Source: a virus
Strand: one strand, 5' to 3'
Virus record (IMG/VR): IMGVR_UViG_3300021335_000026
Coordinates: 1 to 50,906 of that record
DNA length: 50,906 nt
In this document: one piece after another, positions 34,937-43,475 of the stretch
How the letters are laid out: each line of letters starts with the position of its first letter
Numbering within the stretch: the stretch's first letter is position 1
Position numbers and translations under genes: made by a program
The notes under the pieces: generated by a model
Database searches by the model: none
What the model was told of the DNA's origin: nothing
The model's input: only the letters and a program-made list of their open reading frames with translations

Positions 34937-34985
34937 TAAAGGGGGCGTTAGCAGGGCTTTTTCTTGCGTGGCAATACCCCCTTTA
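34937..34985 (-). promoter_or_regulatory. Long-loop hairpin behind the major capsid gene
   Basis: TAAAGGGGG (34937-34945) and CCCCCTTTA (34977-34985) pair perfectly over 9 bp with a 31-base loop. On the - strand it begins 8 bases after the capsid stop codon and is followed by an A/T tract (TTTAATTTAATTTAA). It could be a partial terminator or a 3' stabiliser that raises capsid mRNA over downstream genes. Confidence 0.55.
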
Positions 34986-34992
34986 ATAAATA

Positions 34993-36345
34993 TTACTTCA
35001 TGATAACGAAGTTGTTTGCGCCCATAACACAAAGTGCTCTTTCACTCAAGAAGTGAACTTGCATTGCGTCTAGATCGCTTGAACTTGCACCACCAGCAGA
35101 ACCAACTACCCAAGTTTTATACTTGCGGTCTTCAGCTTCGCTCTTTCTAAAACGTACATGTAAGAAAGGACGCTTAGCGTTTTTACCAAGTACTTGATCG
35201 TAAACAGTAGTTGTACCAGCAGGAACAACGATTCCGTCAATATCAGCTACAGCTCCTCGAGTAGTAGCATCATTTAAATATTTCCAGTCTGTTTTGTAGA
35301 AATCATACCCGATGTTGAATCCAGTGAATCCTAGGTTCAACGCCATGTCAGTATCATTATCAAACAATCCGAATGATGCAGCTCCAGATGTACCATAAGT
35401 ACTTTGAGCAGCAAGCATATTGTCGATCTCGAAAGACTTATCTCTGCTAGCAAAGATTACGTTTTCTTGGATAGCACCTTGCTTGTCAAGAACTTTTACG
35501 ATAGCTTCCACGTCTGTTTTAGCAGCGATAGAACCTGTAGCAACATTTCCTCTGCTTTCCACTTCGTGAAATAAACCTTTTGTTCCTTTGAATCCAGCAG
35601 TTGCAGCAGCAGAACCACTTACAGCAGGCTCACCTTCAACCATTGCAGTCTCTAGATAATCCTCAAATCTTAAACGTGTTTCATGCTCTGATTTTAGATA
35701 CCAAAGATATCCTGTAGCTCCGTTTTCAGTAGTAACTTCAATCCAGCCCACTTGCGCCATATCAGAACCAGCAACTTCGTACTTATCCTTGATGATAATT
35801 GGGTTGTTTTCGAAGATATCGATGTTAGCCTCAAGGCTACCTTCCATTCCTCCAGTTCCTTTTTTGAATTCTGAACCATAAACAAAAACAGTCAATCCAG
35901 ATGTTCCTGTTAGTCCAGCAGCAGTAAGGTTAGCAGCACCGTAAGCAGATACAGTAAATGCATTTCCGTTAGCATTCACAGCTGTAATTAAAGCTTTAGC
36001 CGTGTTTGTTCCGTCAGAAATAATAACTGTTTGTTGTAGTCTGAAAGGGTGTGAATTAGAAGTAATTACTTCTCCAGAACGCGAAGCACTTTTAACGATA
36101 GTATGTAAACGACCTTGCTCAGACCACTTGATAAGATCAGAGTTAGAAGGTAGTTCAGCGCCTACTAAACGCATAAAAGAAGCTATAGAACGATTTCCAT
36201 AACGCTCAAATTCTTTTTCGTAAACATCAGGCAGATATTGATTTAAAAAATCAAAGTCTGTGATGTAGTTAGTTGATAACGTCGCCTTAGTTGGGGCGGG
36301 CGTAATCGGTACTCCAGCAGGAGTAGGTGACATAGTTACACTCAT
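34993..36345 (-). CDS. Major capsid protein (HK97 fold, inferred)
   Basis: A 450-residue protein directly after the scaffold gene. The N-terminus (TLSTNYITDFDFLNQYLPDV, then YEKEFERYGNRSIASFMRLVGAELPS) and the segment WSEQGRLHTIVKSASRSGEV look like major capsid proteins of Bacteroidota podoviruses. The C-terminus (FLSERALCVMGANNFVIMK) is a typical compact P-domain end. An inserted beta-rich part near 120-160 (ALITAVNANGNAFTVSAYG) may be a surface domain. ATG at 36345 is preferred; a second in-frame ATG lies four codons on. Fold not provable here, but position and length fit. Confidence 0.8.
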   Translation of the reverse strand: MSVTMSPTPAGVPITPAPTKATLSTNYITDFDFLNQYLPDVYEKEFERYGNRSIASFMRLVGAELPSNSDLIKWSEQGRLHTIVKSASRSGEVITSNSHPFRLQQTVIISDGTNTAKALITAVNANGNAFTVSAYGAANLTAAGLTGTSGLTVFVYGSEFKKGTGGMEGSLEANIDIFENNPIIIKDKYEVAGSDMAQVGWIEVTTENGATGYLWYLKSEHETRLRFEDYLETAMVEGEPAVSGSAAATAGFKGTKGLFHEVESRGNVATGSIAAKTDVEAIVKVLDKQGAIQENVIFASRDKSFEIDNMLAAQSTYGTSGAASFGLFDNDTDMALNLGFTGFNIGYDFYKTDWKYLNDATTRGAVADIDGIVVPAGTTTVYDQVLGKNAKRPFLHVRFRKSEAEDRKYKTWVVGSAGGASSSDLDAMQVHFLSERALCVMGANNFVIMK

Positions 36346-36367
36346 TGTAAAAAATTTTTAAAAAGTT

Positions 36368-37426
36368 TTAGTTTCGTTTTTTAATTTTCAACGAAGAACC
36401 AGAACCACTGTCCACTGCTCTAAACCTTGTTCTACCATCTTCTGTTTGGCCTGTATTTGACTTAACGGTCATATCGATGTTTTTTGTTTCTTTAACAATC
36501 CCATCGACTGCATTCGCTTTTCCAAGTTCATAAAAATACTTGGCAAACTGATCAGGTTGAGCGGCTATTGTCATTGCACGATGATAACCCGCAGTATCTT
36601 TTATATATCCGTCTTTATCTAGAAATTTACCGACGAACTCATTTAGACTGGCCGTTTGTTTCTTTGCGCTTTCCTTGTCGTTTATCTTGTAAACTTGTTT
36701 ACTGTCACCTAAATCAAACTCGAAACCTTCGATCTGATCGTACAGTTTATTGGTCTGCTCAAGAAAAAATTGACCTCTCTTTTGAGATAAAATTTCCTGC
36801 TTGTCCTGTTTCTTCTTATAATCACTATAAAAACTGAAAGCTTTCTCATATTCCTCTGGTACATCTCCTGTTGACTCAACAGGAGAATAGTAGTTCTCCT
36901 TCAGCTTATTAAAATGCTCTTTTGCTTTATATATAGTCTCTTTTAAATCAAGCTTTTTCTTTCTAGCCACATTGTCATCGTCATCTTCTAAAGCTACGTA
37001 GTTACTTTCTATGTAATACGAAACATCATCTTCGTCAAAATGTGGCTTTTCTTGCTTAACATATTGACGTAATAAATCTGCCTGATCCATTTCGTCATAG
37101 TTAACATTAAGCTTGACATAATCGTCCATCCCTCGCCCAGTTTCTTCTTTGAATTTAATGAAGGCTTTGACATCTTCTGGAAGATCAATATTTTTTTCTT
37201 CAGTATTTGAAAGAACTTCTTCAGGCTCTTCACGAACCTCTTCTTCAACAGCGGGCGCGTCAGCTTTTGCTTCCTCTACCTGCTCTTCTTTAGGATCCTG
37301 TTTATTTTCCTCTACAGCTTCCTCTTGTTTTTCTTCTATCTGTTGTTCCTCAACCTGAGGAGTTTCAGATGTAATCTTTACCTCTGGCGCGTCTTCTTCC
37401 AGAGAACGTACTTTTATATCCGACAT
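36368..37426 (-). CDS. Scaffolding protein
   Basis: A 352-residue, highly charged protein between portal and capsid genes, the usual place for the scaffold. Residues 1-80 are almost purely Glu/Gln/Lys/Pro (EEQQIEEKQEEAVEENKQDP). The middle is helical (KETIYKAKEHFNKLKENYYS; QKRGQFFLEQTNKLYDQIEG). The C-terminus is short and basic (GSGSSLKIKKRN), the kind of tail that binds capsid protein. It would guide shell assembly and then leave. A promoter-like site lies in the 49-base gap before it. Confidence 0.72.
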   Translation of the reverse strand: MSDIKVRSLEEDAPEVKITSETPQVEEQQIEEKQEEAVEENKQDPKEEQVEEAKADAPAVEEEVREEPEEVLSNTEEKNIDLPEDVKAFIKFKEETGRGMDDYVKLNVNYDEMDQADLLRQYVKQEKPHFDEDDVSYYIESNYVALEDDDDNVARKKKLDLKETIYKAKEHFNKLKENYYSPVESTGDVPEEYEKAFSFYSDYKKKQDKQEILSQKRGQFFLEQTNKLYDQIEGFEFDLGDSKQVYKINDKESAKKQTASLNEFVGKFLDKDGYIKDTAGYHRAMTIAAQPDQFAKYFYELGKANAVDGIVKETKNIDMTVKSNTGQTEDGRTRFRAVDSGSGSSLKIKKRN

Positions 37427-37448
37427 TTGATTAAATTAAATTATAGCA

Positions 37449-37456
37449 CAAAATTA
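37449..37456 (-). promoter_or_regulatory. Possible -7 promoter element before the scaffold gene
   Basis: On the - strand the sequence TAATTTTG matches TAnnTTTG exactly, 23 bases before the ATG at 37426, inside the only gap between portal and scaffold. No TTG is seen at 19-21 bases upstream, so the match is partial. It could give extra transcription of scaffold and capsid. Confidence 0.35.
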
Positions 37457-37475
37457 TAAATTTTTGTAACACACT

Positions 37476-39890
37476 TTATCTAAGCAATTGATCTACTATT
37501 TCTTGTGTATTATCTTCGAAATCTTGTGCTGGTTGATTGCTTTTTCTTTGTTCTATAAGCTTAGATTGATTCTCACTTTGCTTGTCAACTCGCTGGTCTT
37601 TACGGTCCTCCCTTTGTTTTTCCCTGCTAGATAGCTGTGATAATTCGGACTGCTTTGTCATTATTTCATAATCAAGCTTTTGCTTTTGTAGCATCATATC
37701 TAGCTCTGCTTTCTTTTGCATTTTTTCTATTTCAAGCATAGCTTTTTGCTTCTCAAACTCTAATTCAGACTGCATTTTAAATTGCATTTCTTTAATTTGG
37801 TTTGTTGATGCAGCATTAGATGATTCAATATTAGATTCTGTTTGCATTTTAATATTAGCCTCCTTTTTCTTTAAATCATCAATCTCTTTCTTACTTTTTC
37901 TAACCTTTAACAAAGCGTTTGCTAGTTTTATGTTTCTGATATTCCTAATATCAATAGCATCATCCAAATCAATCATCTGATTTTGAAGAGCAAGCTGTAT
38001 ACTTTGCTCAAGCATATTTCTTTCTTCTTCATCAGGATGCAACTCTATTTCAATACCGAAATCATGTAAATGCACGTCTTTAATATCATCTATAATTTCT
38101 ACAGACTTTGATCCAATCATATTCATTAATGATTCTCGCATATCACTATACTCTAGCATATCCGAAAAACGATATGATAATGAATCAATTAATCGCTTTG
38201 TAAGCCTCAATCCAGAATCTAACACATGTCTTGTTGCAGTGTTTGAGTTTAAAGCAGCAAGCTTTTGAACTCCTACCAGAGTTTTAGCATCAGGCATAGA
38301 CCCATCTCGAGCCTCATTAATACCAGTGACGTCTCGTATCATTGCAACATAATGATTATACATACTTACTAATGAAGATATTTTCGCGTTTGATCCTGAA
38401 CCATTTAGTTCTTGCACAGGGATCTTTGCATTGTTAAACTCGCCTTCTTCAGTAAAACTTCTACCAACCACACTTCCTGTCTGAAAATACATATTCAATG
38501 CTTCATTAGGATTGTACATTGATCCATTACCTAAATCGACACTTGCAATGCCATCTAAATCTAAATACACACCATCAGGTATCATTTTAGAAATAACTTG
38601 TTGCAGTTTCAAATGCGTTAATTGTATCTGATCAGCAAAAGGTATCATTCTTTTAACCAAAGAGTCTATCTGCCCTCTATACATTTTTGGAGCACTAACA
38701 ATATAAGGTGGTAAAACTTTCTGAATACCTGATTTTGGTCTAACCATATTCTTCATCAAGTCCCACTTAAGAATTTGATTTGTTCCTAAAACAAGAACTC
38801 CCTCATACCATACATCAATTCGTTTTGATCTTTTGATAAATTTTGCTGTTTCTGTTTTTGGAGGGTTAAAAGACTCGTCTTTTCTTATGGCTCTTTTACC
38901 TCCGTTATTATTTTCTTTTACTTTATATACAATGTTTTTATCTGTTTTGTAGCAAAAGTATAATAATGTAGCTGTATTAGAATCAAAATTATCTGTTTGG
39001 TAGCCACCTCGAATACCCTGATATGCATCCCATTTTGAACTGAGCTTTGATATTTCTTTAATTTGTTCTTGAGTTAAAGAAGAATCAATTTTTTTAAGTT
39101 CAGTAATGTTTACATTTTTAACCTCGCCAAAATAATAGCAATCAGAAAAATTAGGATCCTCGGTAGGTGAATATACAATCTGTGTTGGATCAACATAGTC
39201 TACCTTTATTCCGTCATGTGTGTTAAATGAATGTTTTACAGCTGAAAGCCCTATAACAGTAGCGTCTTCATCAACCTGTCTTTTGATCAATTCGTAATCA
39301 TTAACATCTAAAATAGCCTGTAAAGCTTTTTCCTCTGCGACCTCAATTTTTTGTTTATAGGATAATTCCATATGCAACTCCAATTCTTCATCTGAATCTG
39401 GAAGTTTACTTGGATCTGTTGAAAAAAGATTTTGACCACTTGATTCTTCAAGAAGCTCCAACACTGGTTTAGCCAGCATATCTTTCTCAATAGTTTCTCT
39501 ATAGTTGTTTTTTCTTGCCCTAGCTATATCATCTATAGCTTCAACTTTAATATCGAAAAGACGATTTGACATTCCATTAACCACAACATCAACAAACTTT
39601 GGGACAATAGGAACAGGGGTCCAGTCTAGATTTAAATAAGACGTATCGCCATTTATAGCTAATTCGTTTTTATATTTTTGAACAGATTGCTCTCCTCGAG
39701 CATACTGTCTTAGTTTATGAAAATTATCTCTGTTGTTATAAAAACGAGCAGCTCCATTGTCTTTTCTAAACCACTCAGACTCTATGGCTTTACCCACAGA
39801 AAGCCCATACTCCTTTGAACTTTTTACAGAATCAGCAGCTAACTGATCTGGAAAGGAGATGTTGGCAACTTTAAAATCGTTGTTTAGCAT
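37476..39890 (-). CDS. Portal protein
   Basis: An 804-residue portal of the type found in crAss-like and related Bacteroidota podoviruses. The N-terminal pattern FHKLRQYARGEQSVQKYK, then SYLNLDWTPVPIVPKFVDVV and NGMSNRLFDIKVEAIDD, is characteristic. Further on, IRDVTGINEARDGSMPDAKT resembles the portal wing/stem region. Residues about 640-790 form a long Lys/Glu/Gln coiled coil (MLEIEKMQKKAELDMMLQKQ), likely the barrel or a disordered tail. It would form the ring through which DNA is packed. It lies four bases after the terminase stop. Confidence 0.82.
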   Translation of the reverse strand: MLNNDFKVANISFPDQLAADSVKSSKEYGLSVGKAIESEWFRKDNGAARFYNNRDNFHKLRQYARGEQSVQKYKNELAINGDTSYLNLDWTPVPIVPKFVDVVVNGMSNRLFDIKVEAIDDIARARKNNYRETIEKDMLAKPVLELLEESSGQNLFSTDPSKLPDSDEELELHMELSYKQKIEVAEEKALQAILDVNDYELIKRQVDEDATVIGLSAVKHSFNTHDGIKVDYVDPTQIVYSPTEDPNFSDCYYFGEVKNVNITELKKIDSSLTQEQIKEISKLSSKWDAYQGIRGGYQTDNFDSNTATLLYFCYKTDKNIVYKVKENNNGGKRAIRKDESFNPPKTETAKFIKRSKRIDVWYEGVLVLGTNQILKWDLMKNMVRPKSGIQKVLPPYIVSAPKMYRGQIDSLVKRMIPFADQIQLTHLKLQQVISKMIPDGVYLDLDGIASVDLGNGSMYNPNEALNMYFQTGSVVGRSFTEEGEFNNAKIPVQELNGSGSNAKISSLVSMYNHYVAMIRDVTGINEARDGSMPDAKTLVGVQKLAALNSNTATRHVLDSGLRLTKRLIDSLSYRFSDMLEYSDMRESLMNMIGSKSVEIIDDIKDVHLHDFGIEIELHPDEEERNMLEQSIQLALQNQMIDLDDAIDIRNIRNIKLANALLKVRKSKKEIDDLKKKEANIKMQTESNIESSNAASTNQIKEMQFKMQSELEFEKQKAMLEIEKMQKKAELDMMLQKQKLDYEIMTKQSELSQLSSREKQREDRKDQRVDKQSENQSKLIEQRKSNQPAQDFEDNTQEIVDQLLR

Positions 39891-39894
39891 ATTG

Positions 39895-42159
39895 CTATTT
39901 TATAATTTCGCTATTCAGACCTGAATTGTCGTACTTTGCAAAGTTAACACTTATTTTGCTACGCTTTTTCTCAATCCTATTAATAAACCTTTGATTTGCC
40001 ATTATTGCTAATCCAGAGCTAATAGTGGCATCAAACTTCGTTCTGTTAAATATATTATAATTGGACCAATCTTTTAGAGTCCTCATAAAATACATTTTTC
40101 CTATAGATCCAACATCTCTATAACTTCCAGTTGCATCTACACCTACATTTCTTTCTATATACGCCTCAATAGATTCTGCGTGTACAGAAATGACTGGTTG
40201 TGAGGACGGTATACCCCCTAGTTCTTTCTCAGACTTCGATAAATCATTCTTTAATTTATCTGGCCTATTCATTGCAAAAGCCCTATAACCCCTATCTTTA
40301 AAATAATACAAAAGCCTTGGTTTGTTGTTTTCAACCAAAATAGGCATGCTATAAAAGTGACAAGCCATCAAAACATCCTCGTAAAACAACTCCGCTGTTT
40401 GTGGTCTTGCTATATACTCCAAGAAAAACAACTCTGAAGGGGCGTTATCAAAATTTAACTTTGTCAACCCGTGTAGTGCACCTTTTGACCCACTACCCCC
40501 CACTACTCCAGAAATATCATAACTGTCACAACCAAAACTACCTATGTGGTCATTGAGAGGGTAAAACTTACCCCCATCTCTTCTAACATTATTTCTAAGT
40601 TCTTTTGGAGGTATCCAAGTTATATAAAACTTACCGTTTCTAGAAGGGCTCCAAATAACATTCGATCCTCTAGCGCCGTTCTCCCAATGAAAATCTCCTC
40701 TATCAACAAAACTATGTGCGCCATTTGTATCGTTGAAATCTATCTGCTCATATATTTTTTGAAGGTTGAAAAGACTGTTTTTTGATTCATCCCTAAAAGC
40801 ATGATTTTCTGATCTAGGAAACTGCCTGTAAAACTCGTTCAATGCGTCTGGATCGTTCTTCAAAGAATCAACTTCATTTTCCCAGTAATCTAAAACACCC
40901 TGATGTATGTAATCTCCATGTATATCTATCAAAGGAACTTCAGGTGTTCTAAAAACAGGATGGCCATATTTATCTAAAAAACCCTCCATATTCCACTCCA
41001 TAGGAATGAATAAATTGTAAAGTCCTGTCTTTGTTTGCCCATTAGCATTTCTCTCTAAAGGGTTTGAATCGTAAAATAATTTTTTGAAGTTTGAACCTCC
41101 TTTATCAAGAGCGTTTGAGGTAGAGCCCATCATACACTTCCCTATAATTCTTCTCCCTAATCTAAGGCAAGTTTTAGTGACGCGCCAACTGTTGAGGATA
41201 TTATCAGGCCTCTCCCACTTTCCAGATTCATCATGAACAAGGAGTCTAAGCTTTTCACCATCATAGGAGTTGTCGCCTGTATTTTTCCAATCGATAGTTG
41301 TGTCAAGTCCTGCGAGCTCGTCTGTTTCTGTTTGTTCGATGTTTTTTCTAGTAAGCTTGGACGCTGGAACTCTATATGCAAGTTCTGTTTTTGGCCTGTC
41401 CATTCCGTCTTGTATTGGCTTGAAGAAGAAGGGGTAATTTGTCGATATTGGTACGACTTTGTCTGTGAACATTTTTTTAGCATCAGCACCAGATTTGGAC
41501 AGTATCCCAAACCGTGCATCGGAAGTAATTGTTGCTTGAGCGACGGATTCAGATGAAGACATGAAGGAGAAGCCAGACCTTCTGTTTTTAAGATAGCACA
41601 TTCCATAAGATCTATAGTCGGCTTTACAAGCTTCCCAGTAAATATAGAATATTCTATTAGATTCTCTGAACTCTGGGAGCCCAACATCAATTTTGGTCCA
41701 CTGCAAGTACATATAATGAGAGCCAGTAATATAAGTAGGAACACCGTTGTTTTTAAACCAAAAACCATTTTCTCTTCTTTCGAATTCATTTTCAATATAA
41801 TCAACCCATGTTTCTTTGAATGAAGATGGGTACTCATTCCACTGGAAAACGGTCTTAATTTTGAATAATTCTCTTGGATATTCTTCTGCTTCCCAATATT
41901 GCTCTGCCTTATCATTACTCCTTGAGTGCGTCTTTTTCGGTTGCAAAGGTAATGCAATTTTTAATCCGTTTATGTTGATTACTTCTCCTACCTTACCAGT
42001 CTTAGATATAACAACAACATCGAATTTAGAGTTGTATCCATAATCCCAAGAAGAAGATTTGTTTTTAGTTTTCTTCTCGTTTTCGGGAATAGTTCCTGTA
42101 ACTGTGAAAAGCCTAAGACTTTCTTCCTCTAGACTCAGCGAAACTCTGGAAGCCTGCAT
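39895..42159 (-). CDS. terL: Terminase large subunit
   Basis: DNA-packaging motor of the type found in crAss-like and related Bacteroidota podoviruses. The ATPase part shows a deviant Walker A (LKNRRSGFSFM near residues 192-202) and a Walker B with catalytic Glu (LLVHDESGKW near 305-314). The nuclease part begins around FGCDSYDIS near 543, where Asp is the first likely metal ligand, and contains DATGSYRDVG later. ATG at 42159, with an A-rich leader, is chosen as start. A TTG at 42201 would add 14 residues and deepen the overlap with the preceding gene from 47 to 89 bases. Confidence 0.82.
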   Translation of the reverse strand: MQASRVSLSLEEESLRLFTVTGTIPENEKKTKNKSSSWDYGYNSKFDVVVISKTGKVGEVININGLKIALPLQPKKTHSRSNDKAEQYWEAEEYPRELFKIKTVFQWNEYPSSFKETWVDYIENEFERRENGFWFKNNGVPTYITGSHYMYLQWTKIDVGLPEFRESNRIFYIYWEACKADYRSYGMCYLKNRRSGFSFMSSSESVAQATITSDARFGILSKSGADAKKMFTDKVVPISTNYPFFFKPIQDGMDRPKTELAYRVPASKLTRKNIEQTETDELAGLDTTIDWKNTGDNSYDGEKLRLLVHDESGKWERPDNILNSWRVTKTCLRLGRRIIGKCMMGSTSNALDKGGSNFKKLFYDSNPLERNANGQTKTGLYNLFIPMEWNMEGFLDKYGHPVFRTPEVPLIDIHGDYIHQGVLDYWENEVDSLKNDPDALNEFYRQFPRSENHAFRDESKNSLFNLQKIYEQIDFNDTNGAHSFVDRGDFHWENGARGSNVIWSPSRNGKFYITWIPPKELRNNVRRDGGKFYPLNDHIGSFGCDSYDISGVVGGSGSKGALHGLTKLNFDNAPSELFFLEYIARPQTAELFYEDVLMACHFYSMPILVENNKPRLLYYFKDRGYRAFAMNRPDKLKNDLSKSEKELGGIPSSQPVISVHAESIEAYIERNVGVDATGSYRDVGSIGKMYFMRTLKDWSNYNIFNRTKFDATISSGLAIMANQRFINRIEKKRSKISVNFAKYDNSGLNSEIIK

Positions 42160-42400
42160 CTTTTTTTTCTGTGTCACCACCTTCAAGCTTTTCTCTCTCA
42201 ATTTGTATTCTGTTCAATATTTCAAAAGCATCAAATATCGCAAGCTTCTTTGTTGCAGCAGCATTTTTCAATCTATCTGCAGCTAAATCGTCATCTGGAT
42301 CATCTGTAATGATTTCATCGTGAGCAACTTTAATTAGCTCCTCTACCGCTTTTTCTCCCGCTGCGATCACTCTCTCTATAGTACTTTCTTGTTTTTTCAT
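42113..42400 (-). CDS. Small protein upstream of terL, possible terminase small subunit
   Basis: A 95-residue, charged, helical protein (RVIAAGEKAVEELIKVAHDE; AADRLKNAAATKKLAIFDAF, EILNRIQIEREKLEG) directly before and overlapping terL, the usual place of a small terminase. No helix-turn-helix is obvious, so the call rests on position, length and helicity. Related short proteins precede terL in other Bacteroidota podoviruses. It also overlaps the lipoprotein gene upstream by 71 bases. Confidence 0.5.
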   Translation of the reverse strand: MKKQESTIERVIAAGEKAVEELIKVAHDEIITDDPDDDLAADRLKNAAATKKLAIFDAFEILNRIQIEREKLEGGDTEKKDAGFQSFAESRGRKS

Positions 42401-42569
42401 TCAAAACATATTCATTCCAAAGGATTTGAGCTAATTTAACTTCATTTGGATTATCTCTACAAATCTCCTTCGTCATCTGCTCGTAATGAGCTATTCTCGC
42501 CTGTCGTACTTGTACGCCACATCCTCCCATCGTCAAGAGGATGAAAGCTAGGGTAATAATTTCTTTCAT
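42330..42569 (-). CDS. Small predicted lipoprotein, 79 aa
   Basis: The N-terminus is a lipoprotein signal: a short charged start, hydrophobic core ITLAFILLTMGG and a Cys at position 17 in a lipobox-like LTMGGC context. After cleavage about 62 residues remain, charged and helical (QARIAHYEQMTKEICRD; KLAQILWNEYVLNEKTRK). It overlaps genes on both sides in other frames. A small lipoprotein in an overlapping arrangement suggests an outer-membrane spanin (Rz1-like), but the neighbouring partner lacks a membrane segment, so this stays a guess. Confidence 0.5.
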   Translation of the reverse strand: MKEIITLAFILLTMGGCGVQVRQARIAHYEQMTKEICRDNPNEVKLAQILWNEYVLNEKTRKYYRESDRSGRKSGRGAN

Positions 42570-42690
42570 GTTGTTTGTGTGTTTGCGCCATAATAATAGC
42601 GTTGGTTAGTTTGTCGACACTTTTTCGTATCTCCTTAAGCTCGTTTCTGAGCCCATTACTTTTAATGTTTATTGTTTCTTTGTTACTCAT
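42457..42690 (-). CDS. Hypothetical coiled-coil protein, 77 aa
   Basis: Starts directly after the stop of the GroES-like gene. The first 45 residues form an amphipathic helix (NGLRNELKEIRKSVDKLTNA), and the remainder is polar and disordered. There is no membrane segment. Its last 113 bases overlap the lipoprotein gene in another frame. One of the two overlapping frames may not be translated; the signal peptide of the other and the end-to-end start of this one argue that both are. Confidence 0.45.
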   Translation of the reverse strand: MSNKETINIKSNGLRNELKEIRKSVDKLTNAIIMAQTHKQHERNYYPSFHPLDDGRMWRTSTTGENSSLRADDEGDL

Positions 42691-43251
42691 TTAATTAAAT
42701 TTAATACAAATATCTTTACGCTTCATTCGATATAACAGCTCTCCATCAATTTCAAATTCGTACTCGCTATCTTTAGTGTATCCAACTTCCATACCTATTT
42801 CAATTCCTTGATCTGATATACCCTGATTTACATATTTTACGGTCCCCTTGTGAAGTTGATATGATCCTAGGGAAACCTCCATATTCTCCTCACCTTTTGG
42901 AGAGACAAAGCAATAATCATCAAAACTAATATAGTCGCTCCCTTTCTTAACAAGGTATATTTTTGTTTTATCTACAAGGTACAAATTATCTTTGAAATAC
43001 TCTCTACTCTTACGCTCATAACCCTTCATGTCGTAATAAGATCTAAACACATTATGATGCAGTACAACCTCGTCACCTTCCTGAAGATCACCATTGTAGT
43101 AAAGAGGTATCTTTTCTATAACACCAAACCTATTGACATCTTTAGCGTTTTCAATGGATGAGGTGACTATAACTCCACCCTTCTCTCTATTGTATTCTTG
43201 ATTGTTTTTTGGGCTTACTATAAATGCTCGTGTTGGTCTAAAAGTTAACAT
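42691..43251 (-). CDS. Possible GroES-like co-chaperonin, 186 aa
   Basis: The N-terminal segment (MLTFRPTRAFIVSP, then GGVIVTSSIEN, GVIEKIPLYYNG, LQEGDEVVLHHNVFR) has the beta-barrel rhythm of GroES-type co-chaperonins, including a GDEVV turn. It continues with DNLYLVDKTKIYLV and YCFVSP. Phage co-chaperonins such as T4 gp31 serve capsid folding, and this gene lies in the head block. The C-terminal 60 residues are unmatched. ATG at 43251 is chosen as start over a TTG at 43260. The family call is tentative. Confidence 0.45.
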   Translation of the reverse strand: MLTFRPTRAFIVSPKNNQEYNREKGGVIVTSSIENAKDVNRFGVIEKIPLYYNGDLQEGDEVVLHHNVFRSYYDMKGYERKSREYFKDNLYLVDKTKIYLVKKGSDYISFDDYCFVSPKGEENMEVSLGSYQLHKGTVKYVNQGISDQGIEIGMEVGYTKDSEYEFEIDGELLYRMKRKDICIKFN

Positions 43252-43456
43252 TATATTCAATTGTAATTGGAGTATTTATGCTAAAAAATTTCCATTTTTT
43301 AATTTCTTCATTTTTCTGAATCCATAGGTGATATCCGTCTTCGTCATGTGATACTGCATGTATTTTCCATTTCCCTCCCATAACATCCTGATCAACAACA
43401 TAATGCATTGCGTTCTTATAATCAGATCCTACAGATATTTTTCTTATGTAATTCAT
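43238..43456 (-). CDS. Hypothetical protein, 72 aa
   Basis: A small protein with mixed beta character (YIRKISVGSDYKNAMHYVVD; YHLWIQKNEEIKKWKFF), overlapping the next gene by 14 bases. Similar short proteins with a KISVGxDYKNAMHY start are, in my recollection, common near the terminase of Bacteroidota phages, but none has a known role. The 19-base gap before it follows the end of the fibre gene. Confidence 0.5.
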   Translation of the reverse strand: MNYIRKISVGSDYKNAMHYVVDQDVMGGKWKIHAVSHDEDGYHLWIQKNEEIKKWKFFSINTPITIEYNVNF

Positions 43457-43475
43457 TGTAGTCTTAAATTTTCCA

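Noticed and set aside
41157-41957. 266-codon frame on the - strand inside the terminase gene
   Set aside because: It lies wholly inside terL in another frame on the same strand and shows no protein-like pattern, while the terL frame carries the ATPase motifs.
42159-42201. TTG start of the terminase giving 14 more residues
   Set aside because: The added residues are low-complexity basic sequence, the overlap with the upstream gene would be longer, and an ATG with an A-rich leader is available at 42159. It cannot be fully excluded.
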